Positions 29,688 to 39,576 are shown, counted from the first letter of the stretch. The stretch: 64,000 bases of DNA from Bacteroidales bacterium (GCA_012729335.1 JAAYDJ010000025.1:60422-124421); one strand, 5' to 3'. Numbers and translations are program-made. Notes: generated by a model from the letters alone, not told the origin.

Positions 29688-32600
29688 ATGGAAAAACTGA
29701 AATTAAGAGGGGGCCGTTGTGCTGCCTTTGTAATGCTGGCCATTTTCATGGTCTTTTCTCTGGGTTCTTTTGCGCAGCAGAAGAGTCTTCAGGGTAAGGT
29801 GACCGACAACACCGGTTCGCCGATCCCGGGGGCTACTGTAGTGGTGAAAGGGACCACCGTGGGGACGGTCACCAACCTCGACGGGGCCTATCAGCTTGAT
29901 GTTCCGGCATCGGCCACGGTACTGACTTTTTCCTATATCGGAATGAAGTCACAGGATGTCACCATCGGCAGCCAGACGGTCATTAACATGGCTCTGGAAC
30001 CTGAAGTCTTCGATGTGGATGAGGTGGTGGTAGTCGGTTACGGCACGCGAATGAAAGAGGAGCTCACCGGTGCGGTTTCCTCCGTGAATGCGGAACAGAT
30101 GCAGGTGTCGACGGCTCCGAGTGTGGTAAGCCGTATCCAGGGTCAGGTGTCGGGGGTAACCATTACTTCCGCCAACCGGCCGGGGGGAGATGCCACCATC
30201 CGTATCCGTGGGATCGGAACCATCAACAATTCCAATCCGCTCTACATCATCGACGGTGTACCCGCAGGGCCGGGGAACAACCTTAATCCCAATGATGTGG
30301 AGTCCATCTCCATTCTGAAAGATGCCTCTTCAGCAGCTATTTACGGAACACGGGGTGCCAACGGGGTAGTGATCATCACCACTAAAAAGGGGAAGGACAA
30401 CCAACAGGCCAACATCACCTTCAGTGCCCGTACCGGACTGACCCAACCGTCGAACCGCTATGATCTGCTCAATACACAGGAGTACGGTGAAGCGCTGTGG
30501 CTTTCCTATGCCAACCGGAACATGACCCCGAAACATGCCCAGTATGGCAACGGCCCCAAACCCGTGATCCCCGACTACATCCTTCCGGCGGGAGCAAAGG
30601 AGGGCGATGCCTCCGTGAATCCCTCCTTGTATAAATACCCTGACTATCAGATCTTCAAAGCCAGCAAGCAAGGTACCGACTGGTATGATGAGATCTACCG
30701 CAACGGGGTGGTCCAGGAGTATGACCTTTCGGTGTCAGGCGGCGGCAAGAACGCCACTTATGCCTTCTCGGGCAACTTCCTCGATGAAGACGGTTACCTG
30801 ATCCATACCAATTTCAAAAGGTACAGCTTCAGGATGAATTCCGATGCGAAATTCAACAGCTGGTTTAAAGCCGGGGAAACCCTGCAGGTGATTTATATCG
30901 ATGAGCACGGCCGGTTCACCGACAATGCCGAGGACAGCTCTCTTTCCGATGCCTACCGTATGCAGCCCATCATCCCCGTATACGACATCAATGGGAACTT
31001 CGCCGGAACCCGTGCCCCTGAAATGGGGAACGGCTTTAACCCGGTCGCAAGGCTCTACAGACAAAGAAACGACAATGGCAAGTACAACCGTATCCTGGGG
31101 AGTGTCTTCGGTGAGATCACCTTCATGAAAGGGCTCACGGGCAAGTCCCTCCTGGGATACAACTGGGGCCAGTGGAACTACAAGGGCTACAGCATTCCCA
31201 GCTTTGAATTCTCGGAACCCGACAAGGTGAACGACCTCTATGTCAACTCCAACTACTCCTTCCAGTGGAACTGGACCAACACCCTGAGTTACAGCGCTAC
31301 CTTTGCCGACATCCACAAACTGAACGTGGTGGTGGGTACCGAAGCCATCGAAAACAAATACCAGGAGCTGAATGCCAGCCGCAGCCAGTATTTCTCGGAA
31401 GATCCCGGGTACATGCAGCTTAACTCGGGCGAAATCAACAAGGACAACAGCGGTTACGGATCGGAATGGTCGTTGTTCTCACAATTCGGACGTGTCAACT
31501 ATGACCTGGCCGGCAAGTATTTCCTGGAAGGGACGGTCCGTCGTGACGGTTCCAGCCGTTTCAGTGAAGCCAACCGCTACGGGGTATTCCCCGCCGTGTC
31601 GGCAGCCTGGGCCCTCTCACAGGAAAACTTCATGGCAGGCACCCAGAACTGGCTTGACCTGCTCAAAGTCAGAGTGGGTTACGGCGTTTCCGGAAACGAC
31701 CAGATCGGGAACTACAACTCTTACACCACCTATGCCAGTGACAAATATGTCGCCGCCTATGCCTTTGACGGTTCCAACACCTCGGCCGTGGCAGGCTTCC
31801 AGCCTTCCACACTGGGCAATGAGGATGTGACCTGGGAAAAGACCAAAACCCTCAACTTCGGGATCGATGCCACCCTGCTGAATAAAACCCTTAACTTCAG
31901 TTTTGACGTCTGGGACAGGGTGACTTCCGACATGCTTATCCAGGAACCCATTCCCAACGTGATGGGTCTGGCCACCGCCCCCAACGTCAACATTGGTGAA
32001 ATGGACAACCGGGGTTTTGATGTAGAACTGGGCTACAACAACTCGGCCCTCAACGGCAAGCTGAAGTACCACATTACCGCTACCGCTTCCCACTATAAGA
32101 ATGAAATTGTAAAGCTTTTCGGGGATCCCAAGAAAACGGTTGACGCCGGGAGCCTTCGTCAGATGACCTATACCCGTTATGCCATCGGAACCCAGTTCCC
32201 TGAGTTCTTCGGTTATATTGTCGACGGGATCATCCAGACCGATTCCGAAGCGGCCGCTGCCCCGAAATACGGCGATGAATATACCGCCCCGGGTCACTTC
32301 AAATTCAGGGACATCAGTGGTCCCGACGGGAAGCCCGATGGCAAGATCACGGCCGACGACCGTACCTTCATCGGCAGTCCGCACCCCGACCTGGTCGGCG
32401 GTCTGAATGTCGACCTGGCCTACGGCAATTTCGACCTGAACCTCTTCTTCTACGGCAGCTACGGCAATGAAGTGGTCAACTATGTGAAAAGATGGATCGA
32501 CTACGGAATGTTCAACGGAGGTCTGAGCAAAGCCGCATTGTATGACTCCTGGGGCAGCCCCCACGTCAATAAGGCCGACGCCACTCTCCCCATGCTGGAC

Positions 32601-32882
32601 TTCAACGACATCTCCCAGCAACCTTCCACGGAATTCCTCGAAGACGGCTCCTTCTTCCGGCTCAAGAACCTCCGCCTGGGGTATACGGTGCCCGCCAGCC
32701 TGCTCAGCAAAGCCCAGATCAAGGGACTGCGCCTTTATGTCCAGGGAACCAACCTCTTTACCCTGACCAAGTATACCGGCCTGGATCCCGAACTCAACTC
32801 CTCGGGGTCGGGAATGGGTCTTGACCAGGGCGCCTGGCCTACCGCCCGCCAGTTCATGTTCGGGATCAACCTCGACTTATAA
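29688..32882 (+). CDS. SusC/RagA-family TonB-linked outer membrane transporter (lone pair, locus 1)
   Basis: A 1064-residue porin with a signal peptide (MLAIFMVFSLGSFAQQ region). A carboxypeptidase-like regulatory domain lies near residues 32-115 ('GKVTDNTGSPIPGATVVVKG'). The TonB box 'DEVVVVGYGTRMKEELTG' and the plug domain with 'RIRGIGTINNSNPLYIIDGV' come next, then the barrel to the C-terminus. It imports oligosaccharides or peptides with the SusD partner encoded 28 bases downstream. No glycoside hydrolase is adjacent, so the substrate is unknown; the DUF6807 gene is the only other member. Confidence 0.95.
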   Translation: MEKLKLRGGRCAAFVMLAIFMVFSLGSFAQQKSLQGKVTDNTGSPIPGATVVVKGTTVGTVTNLDGAYQLDVPASATVLTFSYIGMKSQDVTIGSQTVINMALEPEVFDVDEVVVVGYGTRMKEELTGAVSSVNAEQMQVSTAPSVVSRIQGQVSGVTITSANRPGGDATIRIRGIGTINNSNPLYIIDGVPAGPGNNLNPNDVESISILKDASSAAIYGTRGANGVVIITTKKGKDNQQANITFSARTGLTQPSNRYDLLNTQEYGEALWLSYANRNMTPKHAQYGNGPKPVIPDYILPAGAKEGDASVNPSLYKYPDYQIFKASKQGTDWYDEIYRNGVVQEYDLSVSGGGKNATYAFSGNFLDEDGYLIHTNFKRYSFRMNSDAKFNSWFKAGETLQVIYIDEHGRFTDNAEDSSLSDAYRMQPIIPVYDINGNFAGTRAPEMGNGFNPVARLYRQRNDNGKYNRILGSVFGEITFMKGLTGKSLLGYNWGQWNYKGYSIPSFEFSEPDKVNDLYVNSNYSFQWNWTNTLSYSATFADIHKLNVVVGTEAIENKYQELNASRSQYFSEDPGYMQLNSGEINKDNSGYGSEWSLFSQFGRVNYDLAGKYFLEGTVRRDGSSRFSEANRYGVFPAVSAAWALSQENFMAGTQNWLDLLKVRVGYGVSGNDQIGNYNSYTTYASDKYVAAYAFDGSNTSAVAGFQPSTLGNEDVTWEKTKTLNFGIDATLLNKTLNFSFDVWDRVTSDMLIQEPIPNVMGLATAPNVNIGEMDNRGFDVELGYNNSALNGKLKYHITATASHYKNEIVKLFGDPKKTVDAGSLRQMTYTRYAIGTQFPEFFGYIVDGIIQTDSEAAAAPKYGDEYTAPGHFKFRDISGPDGKPDGKITADDRTFIGSPHPDLVGGLNVDLAYGNFDLNLFFYGSYGNEVVNYVKRWIDYGMFNGGLSKAALYDSWGSPHVNKADATLPMLDFNDISQQPSTEFLEDGSFFRLKNLRLGYTVPASLLSKAQIKGLRLYVQGTNLFTLTKYTGLDPELNSSGSGMGLDQGAWPTARQFMFGINLDL

Positions 32883-32910
32883 TGATTCATTTAATACCAA
32901 CCTATAATAT

Positions 32911-34722
32911 ATGAGAGATATGAAAAAATATAAGATAATCATGGTCACTACCCTGTTGCTGGCCATGTCCTTTTCCTGCTCTGAAGATTTTCTGACCAAG
33001 GCGCCCCTGGGGTCGACCTCTGAAAATGTTTTTTACAGTGAGAAGGGGATTGATGCCTTGCTGACGGGAACATACGGTATCATCAGCGGGAGCGCCCTGT
33101 GGACGGTATCCTGGGGGGCTTCCATCCAGAACTGGACCTACGGCTCTGTGGCCTCCGACGATGCCTACAAGGGCTCGGAGATCGGCGACCAGACCCCGGT
33201 GAACGACATCGAAAGATGGGCGGTTTTCAGCACCAACGGATATCCGGCCGACAAGTGGAGACTGTGTATAGGGATGGGAGTTGACCGTGCCAACAAAACC
33301 ATCAAAGTCATCAAAAAGACCCTGGAAGACGGCGGTATCAACGAGGCAACGGCCACCAAATACATGGCCGAGGCCCGGTTCCTCAGGGGAATGTACAATT
33401 TCGAGGCCCGGTTGGTTTTCGGGGATTACATTCCGATTCTGACCGAAGATACCCCTGATCCCAAGGCCGTCTCCAATGTCAACGAAGCGGGAGCCGTCCT
33501 GAACCATATCATTGCCGACCTGAAATATGCCTACGAGAATCTTCCGGAAACCCAGGCGCAAAAGGGACGGCCTACAAAGTATGCCGCCATGGCCCTGGCC
33601 GCGCGTGCCTATCTGCAGGATCTCAAGTATGCCGAAGCCAAACCGCTGCTTGATAACATCATCAACAGCCAGAAGTATTCCCTGATGCCCAAGTTTATCC
33701 AGAATTTCGAGATCGCCTCCGAGAACAACGCCGAATCGATTTTTGAGATCCAGGCCAACGTCAACGACATCAACGAGTCGCTGAACGCCGAGATGGGTAT
33801 CGGCCTGAACTTCCCCCATGGGTCCGACATCGGGATGTGCTGCGGTTTCCACCAGCCCTCCCAGAACCTGGTCAACGCCTTTAAGGTGGATGCCAACGGC
33901 CTGCCGCTCTTCGATACCTTCAATAACAGCGACTTCAAGAACGACCAGGGAGTGGCCTCTGAAGCGACTTTTGTCCCCGATGATGTGACTCCCGTGGATC
34001 CCCGGTTGGACTGGACGGTGAGCCGCCGTGGCATTCCTTACAAGGACTGGGGAATCAACCGCGGACGCGACTGGATCCGCAAGCAGCCCGAGGGCGGGCC
34101 TTACATGCCTGCTTCCAAGCCCTTCTTCAAACAGTCGGAAAAGTTCAGCCTCTCCACCACCACCGGATGGCAGACCGGGATCAACGCCAACAACTACCGT
34201 TATATCCGTTATGCCCATGTCCTCCTGTGGAGGGCCGAGGTAGCGGCTTTCGATGGTGAGTTGGGTAAGGCCAAGGATCTGGTCAATATGGTCCGTCAGC
34301 GTGCCGGCAACGACATGGTCATGGGCAAGGTGAAGATCTTCCAGTTGCCCCCCGCTGCTTATCCATGGGGAGCTGAAGGCGATGTCGATTTCACCAAGCC
34401 CGCTGCCAACTACAAGATCGGCCAGTATACGGCCTTCGCCAGCAAGGAAGAGGCCATGAAAGCCGTACAGTGGGAGCAGCGCCTTGAGTTTGCCACTGAG
34501 GGCATGCGTTTCTTCGACCTGCGCCGCTGGGATAACCTGCCCATGAAAATCGGCGGCAAGAGTATGGCCGAAGTGCTCAACAGCTTTGCTACCGCCGACC
34601 TGCGGATACGGGAATTCATGAAAGGGTACACTTTCAGCGATGCCGACAAGTACCAGCCCGTTCCCCAGGGCCAGCTTGACCTGCAGCCGGGTGTCCTCGA
34701 GCAGCGTCCCGAATACAAGTAA
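32911..34722 (+). CDS. SusD/RagB-family outer membrane lipoprotein (locus 1)
   Basis: A 603-residue substrate-capture lipoprotein pairing with the preceding SusC. The signal peptide ends at a lipobox-like 'MSFSCSEDFL' (Cys near residue 27). An ATG at 32920 is an alternative start. The TPR-rich SusD fold is shown by 'EARFLRGMYNFEARLVFGD', the RagB 'WRAEVAAFDGELGKAKDLV' helix and the C-terminal 'RLEFATEGMRFFDLRRW' motif. It is followed by a terminator. Confidence 0.95.
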   Translation: MRDMKKYKIIMVTTLLLAMSFSCSEDFLTKAPLGSTSENVFYSEKGIDALLTGTYGIISGSALWTVSWGASIQNWTYGSVASDDAYKGSEIGDQTPVNDIERWAVFSTNGYPADKWRLCIGMGVDRANKTIKVIKKTLEDGGINEATATKYMAEARFLRGMYNFEARLVFGDYIPILTEDTPDPKAVSNVNEAGAVLNHIIADLKYAYENLPETQAQKGRPTKYAAMALAARAYLQDLKYAEAKPLLDNIINSQKYSLMPKFIQNFEIASENNAESIFEIQANVNDINESLNAEMGIGLNFPHGSDIGMCCGFHQPSQNLVNAFKVDANGLPLFDTFNNSDFKNDQGVASEATFVPDDVTPVDPRLDWTVSRRGIPYKDWGINRGRDWIRKQPEGGPYMPASKPFFKQSEKFSLSTTTGWQTGINANNYRYIRYAHVLLWRAEVAAFDGELGKAKDLVNMVRQRAGNDMVMGKVKIFQLPPAAYPWGAEGDVDFTKPAANYKIGQYTAFASKEEAMKAVQWEQRLEFATEGMRFFDLRRWDNLPMKIGGKSMAEVLNSFATADLRIREFMKGYTFSDADKYQPVPQGQLDLQPGVLEQRPEYK

Positions 34723-34741
34723 CGTACTTTCACAGATATAC

Positions 34742-34771
34742 AAAGAGGGGCAGAAATGTCCCTCTTTTTTT
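34742..34771 (+). terminator. terminator after the locus 1 susD
   Basis: An 8-bp stem AAAGAGGG (34742-34749) / CCCTCTTT (34760-34767) is followed by a run of T to 34771. It starts 20 bases after the susD stop and 31 bases before the DUF6807 start, so it may limit read-through into that gene. Confidence 0.8.
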
Positions 34772-34801
34772 GTTACCTTGCAGGACCAATACGGAAATGC
34801 C

Positions 34802-35881
34802 ATGAAGCTTTTTTTCAGATCCCGGCAGATGGCGCTTCTGCTGTTTGTCCTTTTCAGTCCGGAGCTCACGGCTCAAAGAGCGTTGCCGGTAGAACTGCGG
34901 AGTGTGCCCGGCAGCAACAGGGTGGAGGTCTTTACCGGCGGAGAGTTTTTCACTGCCTATTTCCAGCCTGACCAGGTGAAAAAGCCCGTCATGTGGCCGG
35001 TGGTCTCCCCGGGCGGCCACGAAATAACCCGTGCTTTTCCATTGGCTTACAAGGAAGGCGAACGTACCGACCATCCCCATCAGGTGGGCATCTGGTTCAA
35101 TTTCGGCGATGTGAACGGCCTTGATTTCTGGAATAACTCAGAGGTCATAGCTCCTGAAAGCAGGGCGCGTTATGGCACGGTGATACTCCGTTCGGTCGAC
35201 AGGATCAAGAGCGGCCGGCGCGAGGGCGTGCTCACGGTGAGCTGCGACTGGAGCGATGCAGAGGGGAATCTCCTGCTCCGTGAAAAAACCACCTTCCGGT
35301 TTCTGGCCAGTGACCAGCTCAGGATCATCGACCGCACCACCACCCTGACGGCTACCCGTGGTCCGGTGACCTTCACCGACAACAAAGAGGGATTGTTTGC
35401 TGTCAGGGTAGCCACGGAGCTGGAAATGGAAGCCCGGGGCAACCTGGAGGTGACCGCGGCAGAAAAGGGGGTGAGGTCTGTCTCTGCAGAGAGCCGGCTG
35501 GGGATTTCAGGTGAATATCTGAGCAGTGAGGGAGTCCGCGGGGAGAAAGCCTGGGGCTCCCGGGCCAGGTGGATGGCGCTCTCGGGAAGGACCGGCGGGG
35601 AAGAGGTGGCCGTGGTCATCATCGACCATCCCTCCAATCCGGGATATCCCGCACACTGGCATGCCCGGGGATATGGCCTGTTTTCCGCCAACAACATGGG
35701 GCAGAAGGCCTTTTCCCCTGAGGAAGAAGCCTTTCGTCTCACCCTCCAGCAGGGGCGTAAGGTCACCTTCCGCCATCGCCTGGTGGTGGGATCGGGCGGA
35801 TTAACCCCCGGCCAGATCAACCGGCTCGTGAACAACTTTGTCTGCTGCCGGAAAAGCAAACTCATTTCAAGTGAATGGTAA
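34802..35881 (+). CDS. DUF6807/PmoA-family secreted protein
   Basis: A 359-residue protein from ATG 34802 with a signal peptide (MALLLFVLFSPELTAQ). It matches the so-called PmoA/DUF6807 family seen in Bacteroidota and Planctomycetota sugar loci: 'HPHQVGIWFNFGDVNGLDFW' with its conserved His, 'DNKEGLFAVRVATELE' and 'HWHARGYGLFSANNMG'. Despite the family name it has no link to methane oxidation. It follows susD but behind a terminator. Function unknown; a role in the metabolism of the imported glycan is inference. Confidence 0.85.
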   Translation: MKLFFRSRQMALLLFVLFSPELTAQRALPVELRSVPGSNRVEVFTGGEFFTAYFQPDQVKKPVMWPVVSPGGHEITRAFPLAYKEGERTDHPHQVGIWFNFGDVNGLDFWNNSEVIAPESRARYGTVILRSVDRIKSGRREGVLTVSCDWSDAEGNLLLREKTTFRFLASDQLRIIDRTTTLTATRGPVTFTDNKEGLFAVRVATELEMEARGNLEVTAAEKGVRSVSAESRLGISGEYLSSEGVRGEKAWGSRARWMALSGRTGGEEVAVVIIDHPSNPGYPAHWHARGYGLFSANNMGQKAFSPEEEAFRLTLQQGRKVTFRHRLVVGSGGLTPGQINRLVNNFVCCRKSKLISSEW

Positions 35882-35890
35882 AGCAGGCAG

Positions 35891-36130
35891 TTGGAATCTG
35901 GAATCTGGAATCTGGAATCTGGAGTCTGGAGTCTGGAGTCTGGAATCTTGAGTCTTGAATCTTGAATCTGGAGTCTGGAATGGAGGAGTCTGGAATCTGG
36001 AATCGGGAATGTGGGAATCTTGAGTCTGGAATCTTGAGTCTGGAATCTTAAGTCTTAAGTCTTAAGTCTTGAATCATGGAATCTGGAGTCAGGAATCCGA
36101 AATCCGGAATCTTGCGTCTGGAGTCCTGAA
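35891..36130. repeat. degenerate heptamer tandem array
   Basis: About 34 tandem copies of a 7-base unit with consensus RARTCTK (GAATCTG, GAGTCTG, GAATCTT, GAGTCTT, AAGTCTT variants) fill the gap between the DUF6807 gene and nfo. The same variants recur at 63905-64000, including GAATCTTAAGTCTT. Period 7 is out of phase with codons and contains stops, so it is non-coding. Confidence 0.9.
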
Positions 36131-36165
36131 TTTGATCTTAATTCGTTTGAAATATTAATACATAT

Positions 36166-37008
36166 ATGAAGTATATCGGAGCACATGTGAGTGCGCAGGG
36201 GGGTGTGGAGAATGCGCCCCTGAATGCCCATGCCATCGGGGCCAATGCCTTCGCCCTGTTTACCAAGAACCAGCGCCAATGGGTGGCAAAACCGCTCACC
36301 CCGGAGAGCATTGCTGCCTTCCGGGAGCATTGTGAGCGGCTGGGATTTCAGCCTTTTCAGATTCTTCCCCACGACAGCTACCTGATCAACCTGGGCCATC
36401 CAGGGAAAGAGGAGCTGCAAAAGTCGCGTGAGGCCTTCCTGGATGAGATGAGGCGATGTGAGCTTCTGGGTCTCGACCGGCTCAATTTTCACCCCGGATC
36501 CCACCTGAACCAGATTTCCGTGGCCGCCTCGCTGGCGCTGGTGGCCGAGTCGATCAACGGGGCCCTGGACCAAACCAAAGGGGTTATCGCCGTGATTGAA
36601 AACACGGCCGGCCAGGGGTCCAATCTGGGGCATACCTTTGAACAGATCAGGGAGATCATTGACCAGGTGGAGGACAAAAGCAGGGTAGGGGTTTGCATCG
36701 ACACCTGCCACAGCTATTCGGCAGGCTATGATCTGAAGACCTTCGAGGGGGCTGCAGCCGTCTTTGCCGAATTTGACCGCATCATTGGTTTTGAATTTCT
36801 CAAGGGAATGCACCTGAACGAAACCAAGAAAGAGCTGGGATCGAAGGTCGACCGGCACGACGTCCTGGAAAACGGTCTTCTGGGCATGGAGGTCTTCCGG
36901 TTTATCATGAACGATCCGCGGTTCGACGGCATTCCCCTGATCCTGGAAACTCCCGATGAAACCCGCTGGGCCGGAGAGATCAGGCTGCTCAGGTCGCTGG
37001 TCGGCTGA
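36166..37008 (+). CDS. nfo: deoxyribonuclease IV (endonuclease IV)
   Basis: A 280-residue AP endonuclease of base excision repair. Seen: '[19 protein letters not shown]', 'NFHPGSH' (zinc His), '[19 protein letters not shown]' (zinc Glu), '[16 protein letters not shown]' (zinc Asp and His) and '[19 protein letters not shown]'. Full length, with no operon partner. Confidence 0.97.
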   Translation: MKYIGAHVSAQGGVENAPLNAHAIGANAFALFTKNQRQWVAKPLTPESIAAFREHCERLGFQPFQILPHDSYLINLGHPGKEELQKSREAFLDEMRRCELLGLDRLNFHPGSHLNQISVAASLALVAESINGALDQTKGVIAVIENTAGQGSNLGHTFEQIREIIDQVEDKSRVGVCIDTCHSYSAGYDLKTFEGAAAVFAEFDRIIGFEFLKGMHLNETKKELGSKVDRHDVLENGLLGMEVFRFIMNDPRFDGIPLILETPDETRWAGEIRLLRSLVG

Positions 37009-37162
37009 CGGTGCACCACTAAAACTGGAAAACCTCCCGCCGTAATGAAAAATAGCGGGCCATGAAATATCCATGCATCATGTATGCTCCGACCGATGTG
37101 ATTGACCACTTTGATATGTCATCTGGTTACAGAAAGGACTTAATCGTGCAACAATTTATAAG

Positions 37163-38026
37163 ATGAGTGAAAGGGTGTTTTTAAACGGCAGGTTTCTTCC
37201 GGGGGAACAGGCGCTGGTTTCGGCCAACGACCGGGGATTTCATTTTGCCGACGGGGTCTATGAAGTGGTGAAATACTACCCGGGGGGGCCATTTTGCCTG
37301 GAGGAGCATATGGAACGGCTGCGGAACAGCCTTGCTGCGGTGCGTATTGTCTATCCCATGGGTGTGGAGACTCTGCCCGTCATTTTCAGCCGTTTGCTGG
37401 AAGAGAACGGTTTGAGCGGCCGCGAGGCGGGAGTTTACCTGCAGATCACACGGGGTTCCCATCCCCGGGTCCATCATTTTCCGGAGATTCCGGAGCCCAC
37501 GGTGTATGCCTGTGCCTTTGCGTTTCCCTCCTTTGTCAGGCAGCTGACTGAAGGGATTGGCGTCATCACGGCCGAAGATATCCGCTGGCTGAGGTGTGAC
37601 ATCAAATCGGTGAGTCTGCTGGCCAATACCATGCTGTACCAGCAGGCGGTAGAGCGGGGTGCCGGGGAGTGTGTGCTGGTCAGGGATGGCCTGGTCACCG
37701 AGGCGACCCACAGCACGGTGATGGCGGTGCGGCACGGCACCGTGGTGACCCATCCGCTGAGCAGGCTGATCCTGCCCGGAATCACCCGGAAGGTGGTGCT
37801 GGACCTCTGCCGTGAAAACGGGATTCCTGTGGCTGAAGAAGCACTGCCTGCGGAGGAGCTGCATGCGGCCGACGAACTTTTTCTGACCGGCACAGGCAGT
37901 GAAGTGATGCCTGTGGTGGCCGTCGACGGTCATCCTGTGGGCCACGGCCTGCCCGGGCCGGTCACCCGGCTTCTGCAAAACGCCTTTTTCAGAAAAGTGG
38001 ATTCCCCCCTGAAGTTCGACAGATAA
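37163..38026 (+). CDS. dat: D-amino-acid transaminase (class IV aminotransferase)
   Basis: A 287-residue fold-type IV PLP enzyme. 'ANDRGFHFADGVYEVVKYY' and 'QITRGSHPRVHHFP' carry the Arg and His residues characteristic of D-amino-acid aminotransferase rather than the branched-chain type. The PLP lysine is in 'CDIKSVSLLANTM'. It would make D-glutamate or D-alanine for peptidoglycan. It begins 28 bases upstream of ppa on the same strand. Confidence 0.88.
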   Translation: MSERVFLNGRFLPGEQALVSANDRGFHFADGVYEVVKYYPGGPFCLEEHMERLRNSLAAVRIVYPMGVETLPVIFSRLLEENGLSGREAGVYLQITRGSHPRVHHFPEIPEPTVYACAFAFPSFVRQLTEGIGVITAEDIRWLRCDIKSVSLLANTMLYQQAVERGAGECVLVRDGLVTEATHSTVMAVRHGTVVTHPLSRLILPGITRKVVLDLCRENGIPVAEEALPAEELHAADELFLTGTGSEVMPVVAVDGHPVGHGLPGPVTRLLQNAFFRKVDSPLKFDR

Positions 38027-38054
38027 ATTATCTTTGTACCAAAACTTGTGAACT

Positions 38055-38720
38055 ATGGTTGACAGACTTTCAGATCCCATCGGGAGGCTGATGGGGCTGC
38101 GCTACAAATCGCATCCCTGGCACGGGGTATTTATCGGCAAAGAAGCACCGGCAGTGGTGACTGCTTTCATTGAGGTGGTGCCCACTGATACGGTGAAGTA
38201 TGAGATCGATAAGGATAGCGGTTACCTGCGTTTAGACCGGCCACAGAAGTATTCCAATGTGATTCCCGCCCTGTATGGGTTTATCCCGCAAACCTTCTGC
38301 GGAGATGGGGTGGGGGCATTCTGCAGTGAGCGCACCGGCCGGCCGGGCATCATTGGCGACGGGGATCCCTGCGACGTTTGCGTGCTGACCGAAAAAGACC
38401 TTACCCATGGCGACCTCCTGGTCAGCGCCCGCCCCATCGGCGGATTCCGGATGATTGACGGAAACCAGGCCGATGATAAAATCATCGCCATTCTGAGCAA
38501 CGACACCGTCTATGGCCATTACCAGGATATTACCGAGGTCCCTGAGATCGTCATTCAACGGCTTGAACACTACTTCCTGACCTACAAAGACATGCCCGGA
38601 CAGGAGAAAAATACCGAGATTACCCACGTGTATAACCGGGAGGAAGCCCTGACGGTCATTCGTCATTCCATGAACGACTACGCCAAACGGTTTGAGAACC
38701 TGGGCAAGCTGCTCTACTGA
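38055..38720 (+). CDS. ppa: inorganic pyrophosphatase, family I
   Basis: A 221-residue enzyme hydrolysing pyrophosphate. Seen: 'VKYEIDKDSGYLRLDRP', the metal-binding 'GDGDPCDVCVL' and 'MIDGNQADDKIIAI'. The last 65 bases overlap the 3' end of the convergent CE12 esterase gene, so both C-termini share DNA in opposite strands. Confidence 0.95.
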   Translation: MVDRLSDPIGRLMGLRYKSHPWHGVFIGKEAPAVVTAFIEVVPTDTVKYEIDKDSGYLRLDRPQKYSNVIPALYGFIPQTFCGDGVGAFCSERTGRPGIIGDGDPCDVCVLTEKDLTHGDLLVSARPIGGFRMIDGNQADDKIIAILSNDTVYGHYQDITEVPEIVIQRLEHYFLTYKDMPGQEKNTEITHVYNREEALTVIRHSMNDYAKRFENLGKLLY

Positions 38721-39468
38721 CGACACGTACACCCTTTTTTCTCAGTTCTGCGGCAGCCAGCCGGGCCACCATCTGCGCTCCTTCCCGGTTCAGATGGGTG
38801 TCGTCTTTTCTCCCCTGAGGGAATTTTTCATCGGGAGGCGTCCAGAGATAGAATCGCTTTGACTTTTCAGGGCCTGTGTGCTGTACTTTGCGGGCCGTGC
38901 GCTGTTGTAAATCGATAAGCGCCACTTTTTGGGCAGCAGCCACCTCCCTGACCACCTGCGGATATTCGCCGTGGGTATCGGTAAGTTTTCCCCGGTCGTC
39001 AAATTTACGCCTGACGATGGAGGTGAACAATACCGGAATGGCCCCTTTTTCGCGTGTTTCAGCCACAAACCGCTCCAAGTGGGCTTTGTAGTCCGTCCAG
39101 GGCGCCGCATAGCGGTTGGTATCCTGGATCTTCTGGTCGTTGTGGCCAAACTGGATGAAGACCACATCGCCCTTGTGGAGGCTGTCCCTGACCCGCTGCC
39201 ACCTCCCCTCCGTCAGAAAGCTTTTGGCAGAGCGGCCGTTCACCGCATGGTTCCGCACGGTTACTCCCTGGCTGAGGTATGGGGGAAGGGCTTCCACCCA
39301 ACCAGTTTCCGGGTAGACCTCCGGCTTTTTCTCTGCCATGGTGGAATCACCGATGGTGTGCAGGGTAAGGGCTTGCCTGCCAGTAGTACAGGCCACCATG
39401 GCTACCAAAAGCAGCAGAAGTGCAAATCCTTTCATGCAGAATCGATTGTCCGAAACATGTTTCTTCAT
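38656..39468 (-). CDS. rhamnogalacturonan acetylesterase (CE12, SGNH hydrolase)
   Basis: A 270-residue esterase that removes acetyl groups from rhamnogalacturonan or galacturonan. SGNH blocks: Ser in 'TIGDSTMAEK', Gly in 'HAVNGRSAKSF', Asn in 'QFGHNDQK' and Asp/His in 'KDDTHLNREG'. A lipobox-like 'LLVAMVACTTG' suggests lipid anchoring; starts are possible at 39468 or 39435. The last ~25 residues (after 'AAELRKKG') exceed the usual family end and lie over ppa. It is the last gene of the pectin locus. Confidence 0.92.
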   Translation of the reverse strand: MKKHVSDNRFCMKGFALLLLLVAMVACTTGRQALTLHTIGDSTMAEKKPEVYPETGWVEALPPYLSQGVTVRNHAVNGRSAKSFLTEGRWQRVRDSLHKGDVVFIQFGHNDQKIQDTNRYAAPWTDYKAHLERFVAETREKGAIPVLFTSIVRRKFDDRGKLTDTHGEYPQVVREVAAAQKVALIDLQQRTARKVQHTGPEKSKRFYLWTPPDEKFPQGRKDDTHLNREGAQMVARLAAAELRKKGVRVVSRAACPGSQTVWRSRSWNDE

Positions 39469-39576
39469 GGGTGTGTGTATGTGTTAAGCTGGCGTCCTTG
39501 TTTATGGCATCAGGTTTGAAAAAGAAGTGTTTACTGGTGCCGAAGCGTGATCTCCAAAGAGGTCAGCGATCGCGGA

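Noticed and set aside
32902..34869. 655-codon open frame antisense to susD
   Set aside because: It mirrors the susD gene and has no recognisable domain. Long antisense frames are common in this GC-rich, codon-biased sequence.
35891..36130. Coding repeat or CRISPR
   Set aside because: The 7-bp period, frequent stops and absence of spacers show a simple tandem array.
37020..37140. Diverged repeat copy upstream of the transaminase gene
   Set aside because: Only AAATATCCATG and an inverted GGTCGGAGC are shared; the order does not fit the element.
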